From NCBI GenBank assembly GCA_050313895.1, contig JBNPMI010000009.1: a stretch of 64,000 nucleotides of DNA, one strand, 5' to 3'. The position numbers and the translations under genes were made by a program. Each line of letters begins with the position of its first letter. Position 1 is the stretch's first letter. This document shows positions 51,253 through 60,284 of the stretch, one piece after another. Source of the DNA: JALFST01 sp022779285 (GTDB taxonomy: Bacteria > Bacillota > Clostridia > Tissierellales > Peptoniphilaceae). The notes beneath the pieces were generated by a model. That model worked only from the letters and a program-made list of their open reading frames with translations. It searched no databases and was not told the origin of the DNA.

Positions 51253-52629
51253 ATGAAAAATTACGATATGATCATTGTCGGAAGCGGCGCCGCCGGCGTT
51301 TTTGCCGCCTACGAGCTTACAAAATTAAATACATCCAAATCTGTTCTCATCATTGATAAGGGCCGCTCCATTGAAAAGCGTACCTGTCCCATTATTGAGG
51401 GAAAGGTGGAGCATTGCGTGAATTGCAAGCCCAATTGCCGTATCATGTGCGGATTTGGCGGCGCCGGTTCCCTTTCTGACGGAAAATATAATCTCACAAC
51501 CGAATTCGGCGGCAATCTTCACGAATATATAGGACACAAAAAAGCCATGGAGCTTATGGAATATGTGGATTCCGTTTTGATCTCCTTCGATCATACCAAT
51601 CTTCCCAACAAGCTCTATTCCACGGGAAATTCGGATCTCAAGCGTCTCATGCTGCAAAATGATCTTCACCTTTTGAGCGCAAAGGTTCGTCACTTCGGCA
51701 CAGATCGCAATATCAAAATTCTGGAGAATATCTATCAATACACCAAGGATAAGATTGAATATCTCTTCGAAACCGAGGTGCAGGAGATCGAGCGTTCCGG
51801 AGACGGCTTTCTTGTACGCACGGCGCAGGGATCCTCCTTTGGCTGTGACAAGCTCGTGCTTGCCTCCGGGCGTTCGGGATCCAAGTGGATGAGCACCGTT
51901 TTTTCTTCCTTCGGTGTGCCGACTCATTCCAATCGTGTCGATATCGGGGTGCGCGTGGAAATCCCGTCAGAGGTTTTCAAATCCATCACAGACCAGGTAT
52001 ATGAGGCCAAGGTCGTATATCAGACCAAGCAATACAACGATCTTGTCCGCACCTTCTGCATGAATCCCAACGGTGTGGTCGTGACGGAAAACACCAACGG
52101 CATCATCACCGTCAACGGCCATGCCTATGCGGATCCTGAACTTCTGACGGAAAATACCAACTTTGCTCTTCTCGTATCCAATCATTTTACGGAGCCCTTC
52201 AAGGATTCCAACGGCTACGGAGAATCGATCGCACGCTTGTCCAATATGCTCGGAGGCGGCGTCCTGCTCCAGCGATTCGGTGATTTGGTACGCGGCAGAA
52301 GATCCAGCGCACAGCGTATGCGCAAAAGCTTTACCCATCCCACACTCAAGGCGACTCCCGGAGATCTCTCCCTTGTGATGCCGAAGAGACAGATGGACGA
52401 TATCATTGAAATGATCTATGCTTTGGATAAAGTTGCCCCCGGCATGGCCAATGAGGACACGCTTCTCTATGGTGTTGAGGTGAAATTCTATAATTCCGAG
52501 GTAGAGGTGGACGAAAATCTGGAAACAAAAATTCCCGGACTCTACGCCATGGGCGACGGGTCGGGCGTCACACACTCTCTTTCTCAGGCCAGCGCTTGCG
52601 GTGTTTACATTGCCCGTCTGCTCGCTTAG
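51253..52629 (+). CDS. FAD-dependent oxidoreductase (COG2509-type)
   Basis: This 458-residue protein has an N-terminal Rossmann fold with GSGAAGVFAAYEL and a C-terminal FAD motif around GDGSGVTHSL. Between them lie Cys-rich positions (CPIIEGKVEHCVNCKPNCRIMCGFGG), perhaps an iron-sulfur or disulfide site near residue 45-75. It resembles the uncharacterised dehydrogenases next to stress genes in Bacillota. Substrate and acceptor are unknown. AAAGGAG precedes the ATG. Confidence 0.85.
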   Translation: MKNYDMIIVGSGAAGVFAAYELTKLNTSKSVLIIDKGRSIEKRTCPIIEGKVEHCVNCKPNCRIMCGFGGAGSLSDGKYNLTTEFGGNLHEYIGHKKAMELMEYVDSVLISFDHTNLPNKLYSTGNSDLKRLMLQNDLHLLSAKVRHFGTDRNIKILENIYQYTKDKIEYLFETEVQEIERSGDGFLVRTAQGSSFGCDKLVLASGRSGSKWMSTVFSSFGVPTHSNRVDIGVRVEIPSEVFKSITDQVYEAKVVYQTKQYNDLVRTFCMNPNGVVVTENTNGIITVNGHAYADPELLTENTNFALLVSNHFTEPFKDSNGYGESIARLSNMLGGGVLLQRFGDLVRGRRSSAQRMRKSFTHPTLKATPGDLSLVMPKRQMDDIIEMIYALDKVAPGMANEDTLLYGVEVKFYNSEVEVDENLETKIPGLYAMGDGSGVTHSLSQASACGVYIARLLA

Positions 52630-52640
52630 GAGAAACAAAA

Positions 52641-52665
52641 CGCCCCGTCCGGTCAGAACGGGGTG
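52641..52665 (+). other. hairpin between the oxidoreductase and the YihY-type gene
   Basis: CGCCCCGT and ACGGGGTG pair around a nine-base loop. There is no T-run directly behind, so it may act as a weak terminator or mRNA-stabilising hairpin. Confidence 0.4.
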
Positions 52666-52690
52666 ATTTCAGCATTTTTGGAGAAGTACT

Positions 52691-53620
52691 ATGTCAAATT
52701 CCACAATTCCTGAAAAGCCGGTCAAGGGCCGTCAAGGCTTTTGGGCTTTTCTCCTGAATTTAATCACACAAACGCGTTCGTCCAGGCTTTGGAACCGCGC
52801 CTCGGCACTCGCCTATGATCTTCTTATGGCGGCAATTCCTTTAGTGCTGGCATTCATTCAGATCGGCTCTCTTTTTCTTGCAGATCCCATGGGCGCCTTC
52901 TACAGAGCGATTTCCCTGCTGCCCGACCAAGCGCAGACGCTCATCCATTCCACGGTAAGCGTGCTGGCTTCCGGCACATCGGCAGGCACCATCGGATTCG
53001 GTATTATTACCGCCATCTGGCTCGGCTCCAACGGCATTGACAAATTCATCGTCAGCGTCAATGAGATCCTCGGCTTCCAATTGCGCGGCGGCTATATTTA
53101 TCGGCGCATTGTCGCGATTATCTACACCGTCTTCTTTGTGATCTCCTGGATACTCATCCTGATCTTTTTCGTATTCTACGGTTTCATCACGAATTTTCTG
53201 GAGCACATGGCTTTGGAAAGTCGTCTTTTCGATTTTCTGGAACCCGTGCTTGCGTTTTTCAATTCGGTAATATCAAGATTTTTGCCCTTTGCGCTCTTTA
53301 TCCTGGTGTTGATTCTGTTCTACAAAACCGCAACGCATGCCAGTCTGCGCAGTATTTCCTGGAAGGAAGCTGCGCTGGGAGGCGTTTTTGTCGGAATCGG
53401 AATTTTTCTGCTGACGGTGATCTATACATTCATCATGAATCATATCTCCCGTCTCTCACTCTATTTCGGTTCCCTTGCCGGGATTTTGGGTCTGTTCGTC
53501 TGGATCAAGTATACCTGTATGATTCTGCTTTTCGGAGCACAGATTATCGCCGCTGCACGCACCCCGAAAAACAAAAAAAACCGGGATGAAACGCGTCGCT
53601 TCGAAAGGCTGCGCTCATAA
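52691..53620 (+). CDS. YihY/BrkB family membrane protein
   Basis: This 309-residue protein has six hydrophobic segments typical of the YihY/virulence factor BrkB family, formerly called ribonuclease BN. The conserved opening ASALAYDLLMAAIPL and the GLFVWIKYTCMILLFGAQI at the end match. The function is unclear, perhaps transport. It follows the oxidoreductase with a hairpin between and ends at a strong hairpin. Confidence 0.9.
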   Translation: MSNSTIPEKPVKGRQGFWAFLLNLITQTRSSRLWNRASALAYDLLMAAIPLVLAFIQIGSLFLADPMGAFYRAISLLPDQAQTLIHSTVSVLASGTSAGTIGFGIITAIWLGSNGIDKFIVSVNEILGFQLRGGYIYRRIVAIIYTVFFVISWILILIFFVFYGFITNFLEHMALESRLFDFLEPVLAFFNSVISRFLPFALFILVLILFYKTATHASLRSISWKEAALGGVFVGIGIFLLTVIYTFIMNHISRLSLYFGSLAGILGLFVWIKYTCMILLFGAQIIAAARTPKNKKNRDETRRFERLRS

Positions 53621-53643
53621 AGCCCGACGGAGGATACTTCAAT

Positions 53644-53696
53644 AAAGAGACAGTGGTGATGCCTCATGTTCAGGATTGCATCACCACTGTCTCTTT
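53644..53696 (+). terminator. long perfect hairpin after the YihY-type gene
   Basis: AAAGAGACAGTGGTGATGC and its exact complement form a 19-base-pair stem with a loop of about 15 bases. A T-run is lacking, but the position and strength suit a terminator. Confidence 0.7.
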
Positions 53697-53788
53697 GACA
53701 ATTCTCTTGTTATTCGTTTTCCCGGCATCCTTGTTCACAGGTCGATGAGCATCCATTGATCATAGAGTTGAAGGATGGATATCGGGTA

Positions 53789-53887
53789 TTACTTTCTAAT
53801 ATTCCTGAGGAAAAAGATGATCCCGAAAATTAAAAAAACCGCTATGAGAATTGCAAATAGAATATTGAGAACAAGTAATTGTGACAT
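53789..53887 (-). CDS. 32-residue single-helix membrane peptide
   Basis: An ATG at 53885-53887 follows AAAGGAGGAGATC, the best ribosome binding site of the neighbourhood. The frame gives MSQLLVLNILFAILIAVFLI, then FGIIFFLRNIRK and a stop: one membrane helix with a basic tail. No neighbour in operon. It could be a regulatory peptide, a toxin of type I or a small subunit. I know no family for it. The flanking stretch 53888-54216 holds nothing else I can support. Confidence 0.6.
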   Translation of the reverse strand: MSQLLVLNILFAILIAVFLIFGIIFFLRNIRK

Positions 53888-54216
53888 GATCTCCTCCTTT
53901 GATAAGATTTCTGCTCACTGAATGAATAAACTCAGTATCCATGGCCATTGACAGAAGGATGGGATATGTTTCATCGTTACACTCCGATTCCGGATTCACG
54001 GAAAAGTCCTTCTGCCTCTTATCGGTCAACAGAAATGTATGAGAATTGTCGACTGAAAATCGCAACCCATAAAACATTTGCCAGGTCATCACCCCGTTTC
54101 CGGTTCTATTAAGATAACTTGTTTTATTAACTACAATTTAACTGATTACAAGCATTTTATCAAGCAAATTTATGTAAATGTGAATCTGCTGATTTCCAAG
54201 AATCATGTGGATCCGG

Positions 54217-54258
54217 AAAAAACGGCTCGACAGCACCTTCATCGGGTGCTCCAAGCCG
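54217..54258 (-). terminator. terminator of fumC
   Basis: Leftward, CGGCT-TGGA-GCACC and GGTGC-TGTCG-AGCCG pair with a short internal bulge, followed by TTTTTT. It lies 66 bases after the fumC stop. Confidence 0.75.
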
Positions 54259-54323
54259 CTCCTTGTGAGTCCTGATTTCCTGTCCATAGCTGCTCGCCGA
54301 CATCACTTGCAAAAAAAGCTTCC

Positions 54324-55682
54324 CTACACCATGGACCGAGGGTCTATCCAGGCATCAAATTCTTCCAAAGAAAGATAGCCCAGTTTTTCCACCGCATGAC
54401 GCAGAGTCGTGCGGTTTTTATGTGCATATTGCGCCAGCTCCGCCGCTTTTTCATATCCGATATGAGGACTCAGCGCCGTCACAAGCATCAGCGATCGTTC
54501 CACGTTCTCCTGCATTTTTTCGGAATCGGGATACATTCCTTCCGCACAGCGTATGCGGAAGCTCGTCATGGCATCTGATAAGAGCTCTGCCGACTGCAGG
54601 AAATTATAAGCGATAACGGGCATATAAACATTCAGCTCGAAATTGCCTTGTGAAGCGGCAAATCCGATGGCGGTTTGATTTCCCATAACCTGGACGCATA
54701 CCATCGCGAGCGCTTCACACTGGGTAGGATTGACCTTGCCCGGCATAATAGACGATCCGGGTTCGTTTTCCGGTAAAACAATCTCCCCAAGCCCCGCGCG
54801 GGGACCGCTGGCCAGCCAGCGAAGATCATTGGCGATCTTGAGAAGATCGGCCGCCAGCGAATGAAGGATTCCATGCACTGCAAGAATTGCATTTTTTCCG
54901 CTGAGCGCCTGAAACTTGTTTTTCGCACTATGAAAGGAATAACCGGTTTCCTGCGTCAGATAGGCACAGACTCTTTCTCCGAATTTCGGAGGAGCATTCA
55001 AGCCCGTTCCTACAGCCGTTCCTCCAATTGCCAGTTCCTCAAGCTGCGGAGTCAGCATTTTGAGCATCTGCTCCTCATGACGAAGAAGGCTTGCCCAACC
55101 GCTGATCTCCTGTCCGAAGGTGATCGGCGTTGCATCCTGCAGATGTGTGCGTCCGATTTTTATAAGATCTTTGTAATTCTCCGCATGCTTTTCAAACGTG
55201 TCCGCCAGACTCGCCAGTGCAGGAAGCACCCGCTCTCTGACCGCCCTCACCGCCGCAATATACATGGCCGTCGGAAAGGTATCATTCGAGCTTTGCGAGC
55301 AGTTGACATCGTCATTCGGATGAAGCCTTTGTCCCCGCTGACCTGCACGATGCGCAATGACCTCATTGATATTCATATTGGATTGGGTTCCGGACCCTGT
55401 TTGCCATACAGAGAGAGGGAATTCCTCCCAAAGCTCTCCCTGTAGAATCTCCCGGCAGACCCGATTGATCGCTTCACATTTTTCCTCGGAAAGCTTGCCG
55501 AAATCTCGGTTGGCAAGTGCCGCCGCTTTTTTTAACAGCGCAAATGCCTCAAGAATTTGCCTCGGCATCTTTTCCTGCCCAATTGGAAAGTTTTCCAGAC
55601 TTCTCTGTGTCTGCGCACCCCAGGAGCGCATTTCCGGCACAAGAACCTCTCCCATCGAATCGTGCTCAACTCTTTGCTTCAT
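54324..55682 (-). CDS. fumC: class II fumarate hydratase
   Basis: This 452-residue enzyme hydrates fumarate to malate. The signature GSSIMPGKVNPTQ is complete, the opening RVEHDSMGEVLVP and WGAQTQRSLENF are normal, and the His in GRTHLQDATPITFGQE is the active-site base. Length is right for an oxygen-stable, iron-free fumarase. It overlaps the end of the PAP2 gene by 17 bases, implying coupling. Confidence 0.96.
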   Translation of the reverse strand: MKQRVEHDSMGEVLVPEMRSWGAQTQRSLENFPIGQEKMPRQILEAFALLKKAAALANRDFGKLSEEKCEAINRVCREILQGELWEEFPLSVWQTGSGTQSNMNINEVIAHRAGQRGQRLHPNDDVNCSQSSNDTFPTAMYIAAVRAVRERVLPALASLADTFEKHAENYKDLIKIGRTHLQDATPITFGQEISGWASLLRHEEQMLKMLTPQLEELAIGGTAVGTGLNAPPKFGERVCAYLTQETGYSFHSAKNKFQALSGKNAILAVHGILHSLAADLLKIANDLRWLASGPRAGLGEIVLPENEPGSSIMPGKVNPTQCEALAMVCVQVMGNQTAIGFAASQGNFELNVYMPVIAYNFLQSAELLSDAMTSFRIRCAEGMYPDSEKMQENVERSLMLVTALSPHIGYEKAAELAQYAHKNRTTLRHAVEKLGYLSLEEFDAWIDPRSMV

Positions 55683-56370
55683 AATCCCCCCATGATCGAT
55701 CCAGACGACCTCTTAACCGCGGCAAAATCTGTCTTTGATAATATGCGGATCCTAAATAGGCGCATCCCATGCCGAGACAATAGCCCGCCAAAACATCGCT
55801 TGGATAATGGATCCCGACATAAACGCGGCTCAGTGCGATAAGAAGGGCAAGACCTGCCGCAAAAATTCTGACCGTCTCCGGCCCCGATTTCCAGCGCGTA
55901 TCCGCTTTCCGACTGAAATAAGTACCGTTGCCTAAGGATGTATAAAGCAAAGCGGACGAAAAGGAATGGCCGCTCGGAAACGAATAAGACGCTTCTTTTA
56001 CCATTTGAAAGAGAGCATCCGGCCTTGCGCGATGAATGATGTGCTTGATGGAGGGATTGAGCAGGGCGGCTCCGAAAAGCGCCATTGCCGCAAACCACAA
56101 AGCGGCGACTCCATCCTTGCGCAAAAGCCAGATCCATAACGTGGCTCCTACGCTTAGAGGAAGGAGAAAACGCTGTCCGCCAAGCTGCGTGAAAAATAAA
56201 AAAAATCCGGAAAATGTATCATTGCGACGAGCCATCACATCGGTGAGAATGCGGATGTCTACCGACGTGACGGCACCCTGCAAAAAAAGCATCCCGCAAA
56301 AGGACACAAGAAAAATTATGAGAAAAGCCAATCCGATCCGGATCTCTCCCTGTCCTCGTTTACTCGGCAT
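55666..56370 (-). CDS. PAP2 family lipid phosphatase
   Basis: This 234-residue membrane protein has five or six helices and the phosphatase motifs KxxxxxxRP (KHIIHRARP), SFPSGHS and SRVYVGIHYPSDV, which give the catalytic His pair and Arg. It could dephosphorylate undecaprenyl pyrophosphate or phosphatidate outside the membrane. The ATG and its GGAGGA lie within a stretch that repeats the 3' end of citX (see repeat at 56336-56456). It is coupled to fumC by overlap. Confidence 0.9.
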   Translation of the reverse strand: MPSKRGQGEIRIGLAFLIIFLVSFCGMLFLQGAVTSVDIRILTDVMARRNDTFSGFFLFFTQLGGQRFLLPLSVGATLWIWLLRKDGVAALWFAAMALFGAALLNPSIKHIIHRARPDALFQMVKEASYSFPSGHSFSSALLYTSLGNGTYFSRKADTRWKSGPETVRIFAAGLALLIALSRVYVGIHYPSDVLAGYCLGMGCAYLGSAYYQRQILPRLRGRLDRSWGDYEAKS

Positions 56371-56456
56371 CCGATTCCTCCTGCAATGACTGTACTGTAA
56401 AATATCTTCTGTTGTGCTATTGTATCGGAAAGTGCTCCGAAGAGAAAGTCCCCCTC
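56336..56456 (-). repeat. deletion relic of the citX region, overlapping the PAP2 start
   Basis: Two blocks match the citX locus in the same order and strand. A block near 56410-56456 resembles the citX upstream region at 57727-57774 (GATACAATAGC in both), and a block near 56336-56387 resembles the end of citX with GCAGGAGG, GCCGAGTAAA and GGGGAGAG-like sequence (57157-57208). The coding body between them is gone. The PAP2 start codon and ribosome binding site come from the second block. Confidence 0.65.
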
Positions 56457-56667
56457 AAAAATTCCGCATCCGGATCTCAGAAGGCCGAAGGAATGTGCAG
56501 ACGAAACATCAATCGTTATGGATTGACCGCAAAAATTCGGTCTCCATCCGAAAATCAATGCTCCTCTTGCTTGACTCTTTTTCGGAAAATCACTGCAGGG
56601 GATCCTCAAGCGTGCGGATCCGGCAAATCGGAATCGGCCATATTTTGATGTCCCATGAAGACCTTGC

Positions 56668-56931
56668 TTACAAGATCCCCTTTTTTATTAAAAAATGAAG
56701 CAATAATAAAATCCAGCCTCCGCCTATGGTGATCATAGTGAAAATGCGCATCCCTTTTTCAGGATAATTTTCCGAATCGTAATTGGACAGCATCTCACGC
56801 CCCAACAAGCTGAAGCTCATCACAAGCAGGATCGCCAGGAACCAGGTTTCATGGACCCTGATTTTTCCGAAGGAGATCAGACACATCAAAATGATTGAAA
56901 TCAGATAGATTCCATCGAATAATTTTGCCAT
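56668..56931 (-). CDS. small membrane protein of 87 residues
   Basis: The product has three hydrophobic segments (about 8-25, 32-50, 63-82), a polar loop SNYDSENYPEKG and ends in LIKKGIL. GGAGCAGGAT precedes the ATG. I recognise no family. It has its own promoter at 57105-57132 and lies between the citX relic and citX. It may be an independent small membrane gene. Confidence 0.7.
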   Translation of the reverse strand: MAKLFDGIYLISIILMCLISFGKIRVHETWFLAILLVMSFSLLGREMLSNYDSENYPEKGMRIFTMITIGGGWILLLLHFLIKKGIL

Positions 56932-57104
56932 ATCCTGCTCCTAATATCGTCTCACTGATGTTATGGATTGGATTGTGCCCTCTCCACATATGCTTTTCCG
57001 CATATATTTTTCACTCTGCTCGGGAGGTATCTCCTGTCATCTCCTCAATCACCGTCATGTGCTCATGGGTAGCCATGCCTGTTAACTATGCCTTACTATA
57101 GAAA

Positions 57105-57132
57105 ATTTTATCCCTCTGCGTAAATTTGTCAA
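57105..57132 (-). promoter_or_regulatory. sigma-A promoter of the 87-residue membrane protein gene
   Basis: On the minus strand TTGACA (57127-57132) and TAAAAT (57105-57110) are separated by 16 bases. The leader to the ATG is about 170 bases and holds no gene. Confidence 0.7.
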
Positions 57133-57176
57133 CGGATTGATAAAAAGCTCCGTTCCGAAGCTCTCCCCATCCTCAT

Positions 57177-57716
57177 TTACTCGGCGTCCAATCCCTCCTG
57201 CAATTGCTTCTCGGTCCATGCTGCCAGCTCTTCTAATGAATGCGCGCGAGACCTTGCACAAATTCTGGCATCCCGTTCGCACAGAAAGCAGCGTCTCGGC
57301 TCTGCTCCGATGCTCTCCCGGCTCACCTCGCCTTCCCGCGTGACCACATCCACATCATAGAGGCGACCCGCCGATATTTTCTCCTCCAAATCCACCATCA
57401 GCCGCTTGATCTTATGGGGATCTTTTTCTTCTGCGACAGCTAAATATTCAGGTCCTGTCGATCCGTAATACATCTTCTCCGTCAATAACGGAATCAAAGA
57501 AAACATAAGGGTATTTCGGATGTGATCCACACCCTTCTCAAAAAATCGAACAATCGTCTCATTGTTTTTCACTTCCCCCGGGATATTTAAATGAAAGCGG
57601 ATACCGCATGTCCCATCCCGTTTCCAAATCATCTGTTTGAGCTGTGCGTCGCTCTCCTCGCGGCGATTCAGCACCTCGGGTAAAGTCGGACGGTCTCCTT
57701 GCTGTAAAATCTGCAT
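57177..57716 (-). CDS. citX: apo-citrate lyase phosphoribosyl-dephospho-CoA transferase CitX
   Basis: This 179-residue enzyme attaches the prosthetic group to the acyl-carrier subunit of citrate lyase. PEVLNRREESDAQ, HLNIPGEVK, the TGPEYL stretch, GRLYDVDVV and PRRCFLCERDARICARSRAHSLEEL are the family motifs. The ATG at 57716 is backed by GGAGGAAACT; an in-frame upstream start has no site. It is divergent from citG and citC. The lyase subunits citD, citE and citF are not in the window. Confidence 0.9.
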   Translation of the reverse strand: MQILQQGDRPTLPEVLNRREESDAQLKQMIWKRDGTCGIRFHLNIPGEVKNNETIVRFFEKGVDHIRNTLMFSLIPLLTEKMYYGSTGPEYLAVAEEKDPHKIKRLMVDLEEKISAGRLYDVDVVTREGEVSRESIGAEPRRCFLCERDARICARSRAHSLEELAAWTEKQLQEGLDAE

Positions 57717-57814
57717 AGTTTCCTCCTGTTTTGCTATTGTATCGAAAAGCGCCTTGAAGAGAAAGTCTTCCTCATGCAATGCCGATCCCGAGTATAATAG
57801 AAAAAGGAGGAAAC

Positions 57815-58579
57815 ATGAAAGATCGCGAAATCCTGACTTTTACGGACTGCTTACAAAAAAATATAAGACGAGAGCTTTCCCGGGTTCTGGGCTTCGGGTG
57901 CGTCACATGGACTTGCTCCGGCTCTCATACCGATCTGTGCACAGATGATTTTCTCTATTCGGGTAAAATCATTGCCGCCCATATGCAAGAGCTTGATTGG
58001 GATAGTCTTTCGGATTTTTCTTCCTTGCGAAAAGAGGGGGCTGTCATCGAGAAACGAATGCTGAATGCACTGCAAAACCGCAATACCTATAAAGGTCTTC
58101 TCTTTCTGTCCTTGATTTTGGCACAATCTTATATGAAAAAAATTCAACAGAAGAATCTTTCTGCGTATATTCGGCAGTTTACCCTGCCTATTTTCAAAGA
58201 TTATGACCAATCCTCCCATTTTCGAAGCGCAAAGCTCCACAGCCTGGGTGTTCGGGACATTCGCCGGATCGCGTGTAGCGGTTTTGCCGAGCTATTTTCC
58301 ATCAATCAAGCACTCAAAGAGGAAAAAGAAAATGATCTTCTGCGCACCATTCTTTTGATTGCAACAATTGATGATACGACAACCATCCATCGCTCTGATA
58401 TTGCCACACTCCGTTATGTGCAGCAATGGGCAGCCTCTTTATGGAAACTCCCCCATGACTCTGCCAAATTTCAGGAGGAAGCTTGCCGCCTCAATCAGTT
58501 CTATCTTACGAACAACCTGACTTCGGGCGGCGTTGCGGATCTGTTCATTCTCAGCCATATGCTGGATGAACTCTTTTGA
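57815..58579 (+). CDS. citG: triphosphoribosyl-dephospho-CoA synthase CitG
   Basis: This 254-residue protein makes the CoA-like precursor for citrate lyase. CSGSHTDL, RNTYKGLLFL, VRDIRRIACSGF and the ending NLTSGGVADLFILSHMLDELF correspond to the CitG motifs, although several usual Gly, Pro and Asn residues have changed (for example NTHKG to NTYKG). It is diverged but plausible. The ATG at 57815 follows AAAGGAGG, and a TATAAT lies at 57793-57798, without a clear -35 box. It precedes citC by 9 bases. Confidence 0.78.
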   Translation: MKDREILTFTDCLQKNIRRELSRVLGFGCVTWTCSGSHTDLCTDDFLYSGKIIAAHMQELDWDSLSDFSSLRKEGAVIEKRMLNALQNRNTYKGLLFLSLILAQSYMKKIQQKNLSAYIRQFTLPIFKDYDQSSHFRSAKLHSLGVRDIRRIACSGFAELFSINQALKEEKENDLLRTILLIATIDDTTTIHRSDIATLRYVQQWAASLWKLPHDSAKFQEEACRLNQFYLTNNLTSGGVADLFILSHMLDELF

Positions 58580-58588
58580 AAGCGAGAA

Positions 58589-59623
58589 ATGACTATGGAT
58601 ATTTTAGATTTACAAAACAAAACGGATTATACCGCATGGGTCTCCCTTCTCCAAAAATCGGGTCTTCATCCCGAGCATACCGTAGAAGAGGTTTATGGAA
58701 TTTATGATAGGGGACAGTTGATCGCTACCGGCTCCCTCTTTCATAATATCATCAAGTGTATCGCGATTGAGCCCGCTTTCCATGGAGGCAATGTTTTTCA
58801 TGACCTTCTTTCCGGACTGATCACGCGGCTCTATCAAAAGGGCTTCGATACCTTTTTTCTTTATACAAAGCCTCAAGCCGCAAAGAGCTTTCCTTATTTG
58901 GGCTTTCAGGAGGTGGAGCGCGTCCCTGAAAAATTGGTTTTCATGGAAAAATCCCGCCATGGACTCGAAAGCTATCTGCAAAGGCTCCAAGAGGAAACCA
59001 AAAAAGCTCGAAAATCCGAGCTTTCCTGCGGACGCCTGGGCGCGATCATTATGAATGCAAATCCCTTTACCCTGGGGCATCGTTATCTCATTGAGCAGGC
59101 TCTTCAGCACTGCAATACACTTCACCTCTTTGTGGTGCGTGAAGATGCTTCCGAATTTTCTTATGCGGTACGGCGCATGCTTGTAGAGGAAGGTACGCGT
59201 GATCTTTCCGGGATCATCCTTCACGATACCGATTCTTACCTGGTTTCTGCAGCCACATTTCCTTCCTATTTTCTAACGGAAAATGAGAATGTGACGCGCA
59301 TTCATGCCACATTGGACGCCAGAATTTTCAAATATCATGTTGCTCCTGCGCTGAAAATTTCCATGCGCTTCGTAGGAGATGAACCTCTCAGCCCTGCGAC
59401 AGCGCTCTACAATCAGGCAATGCAGGAGGTGTTTGCTACAACGCCTCCTCCAAATTTTCCCATGCTGAAGGTCTTCCCTCGTATGGAAAAGGAAGGAAAA
59501 GTGATCTCCGCCTCGGCTGTGCGCCAATTGCTTGCAGAGGGCTGTGTAGAAGATGCCCTTGCCTTGGTTCCGGAGTCTACAAGAAAATACTTGATGGAAG
59601 AATATCAGAAGAAATCACAATGA
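58589..59623 (+). CDS. citC: [citrate (pro-3S)-lyase] ligase CitC
   Basis: This 344-residue enzyme acetylates the citrate lyase prosthetic group with ATP and acetate, activating the lyase. The N-terminal acetyltransferase-like part (IYDRGQLIATGSLFHN) is followed by the nucleotidyltransferase domain with MNANPFTLGHRYLIEQA, which holds the ATP-binding T/HxGH motif. ATG at 58589 or the second ATG at 58595 could start it. It forms one unit with citG. Confidence 0.94.
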   Translation: MTMDILDLQNKTDYTAWVSLLQKSGLHPEHTVEEVYGIYDRGQLIATGSLFHNIIKCIAIEPAFHGGNVFHDLLSGLITRLYQKGFDTFFLYTKPQAAKSFPYLGFQEVERVPEKLVFMEKSRHGLESYLQRLQEETKKARKSELSCGRLGAIIMNANPFTLGHRYLIEQALQHCNTLHLFVVREDASEFSYAVRRMLVEEGTRDLSGIILHDTDSYLVSAATFPSYFLTENENVTRIHATLDARIFKYHVAPALKISMRFVGDEPLSPATALYNQAMQEVFATTPPPNFPMLKVFPRMEKEGKVISASAVRQLLAEGCVEDALALVPESTRKYLMEEYQKKSQ

Positions 59624-59672
59624 ATAGGATCGGAGGGGCGTTCCATTTCATTCTCCGGCATCTCCGGAGAGT

Positions 59673-60039
59673 TCATTTCCCCATTTTGAAAAGTCGATAA
59701 TGCAGGCACATAGGACATCTGATGTTTTCCTGAAACGCATTGAGCTCCGGATCCGTTTCCGGATCCATCGAATCCGAATACTCAATTCTTAAATTTTCAG
59801 CCGCAGATTTTCTCTAATGGGCACAAGCTCCACACATGAAGGACAAGCTTCTCTACCGGCAAATAAGAGAAAATCCTCTTCATTATCCACTTTCTCTTTT
59901 ATATCGTTAACACTCAACGAAGGAAATTCTTGACTGCCACAATATTCACTGTTTTCAGCAAGCCATTTTCTTAATAGAGACAAAATAATTAAGAATATAA
60001 TGACGAATCTCGCAGACCTGCTCCGACTCTACGTTTCAT
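59673..60039 (-). pseudogene. thioredoxin-like membrane-anchored protein, frameshifted twice
   Basis: The ATG at 60037-60039, with AGGAGGGAAG before it, opens MKRRVGAGL; after a shift near 60011 a membrane segment RFVIIFLIILSLL appears and the frame continues to a thioredoxin CxxC site (FAGREACPSC). A second shift near 59790 is needed to reach YSDSMDPETDPELNAFQEN and FKMGK before a stop at 59673. The order resembles bacteriocin-accessory or thioredoxin-like proteins with N-terminal anchors. Both shifts lie within coding sequence, so no full protein is expected. The gap to the next gene shows weak hairpins only. Confidence 0.65.
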
Positions 60040-60251
60040 GACGTCTTCCCTCCTCCATGAGAGCTACAAGCAGAAACCGGGATCTTCCTCGCAAAATCCT
60101 TTGATACGGGAACCCGCAAGCAGCCCTGAAGGCATTTTGATCTTCAGCGTTATTTTCTCCGCCCTTGCCGGATCCTTCTCCTACACCTGAGCGGATCAGG
60201 AGTTGGATCCGCTTTCCGTCATCCGTCCATCTCATCGAATTATGAATGTGA

Positions 60252-60281
60252 AAGCCCTGATTTCCGGGGAAATCAGGGCTT
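60252..60281 (-). terminator. hairpin after the PucR-type gene
   Basis: AAGCCCTGATTT and AAATCAGGGCTT form a perfect 12-base-pair stem around CCGGGG, just past the stop. The T-run is weak. Confidence 0.55.
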
Positions 60282-60284
60282 GGA

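Noticed and set aside
53796..54092. Leftward frame of 98 residues overlapping the 32-residue peptide
   Set aside because: Weak start site, no recognisable family, and it shares bases with the peptide frame, which has the better binding site.
60029..60235. Leftward frame of 68 residues ahead of the thioredoxin-like relic
   Set aside because: No ribosome binding site and biased composition. It overlaps the start of the relic and contains a hairpin.
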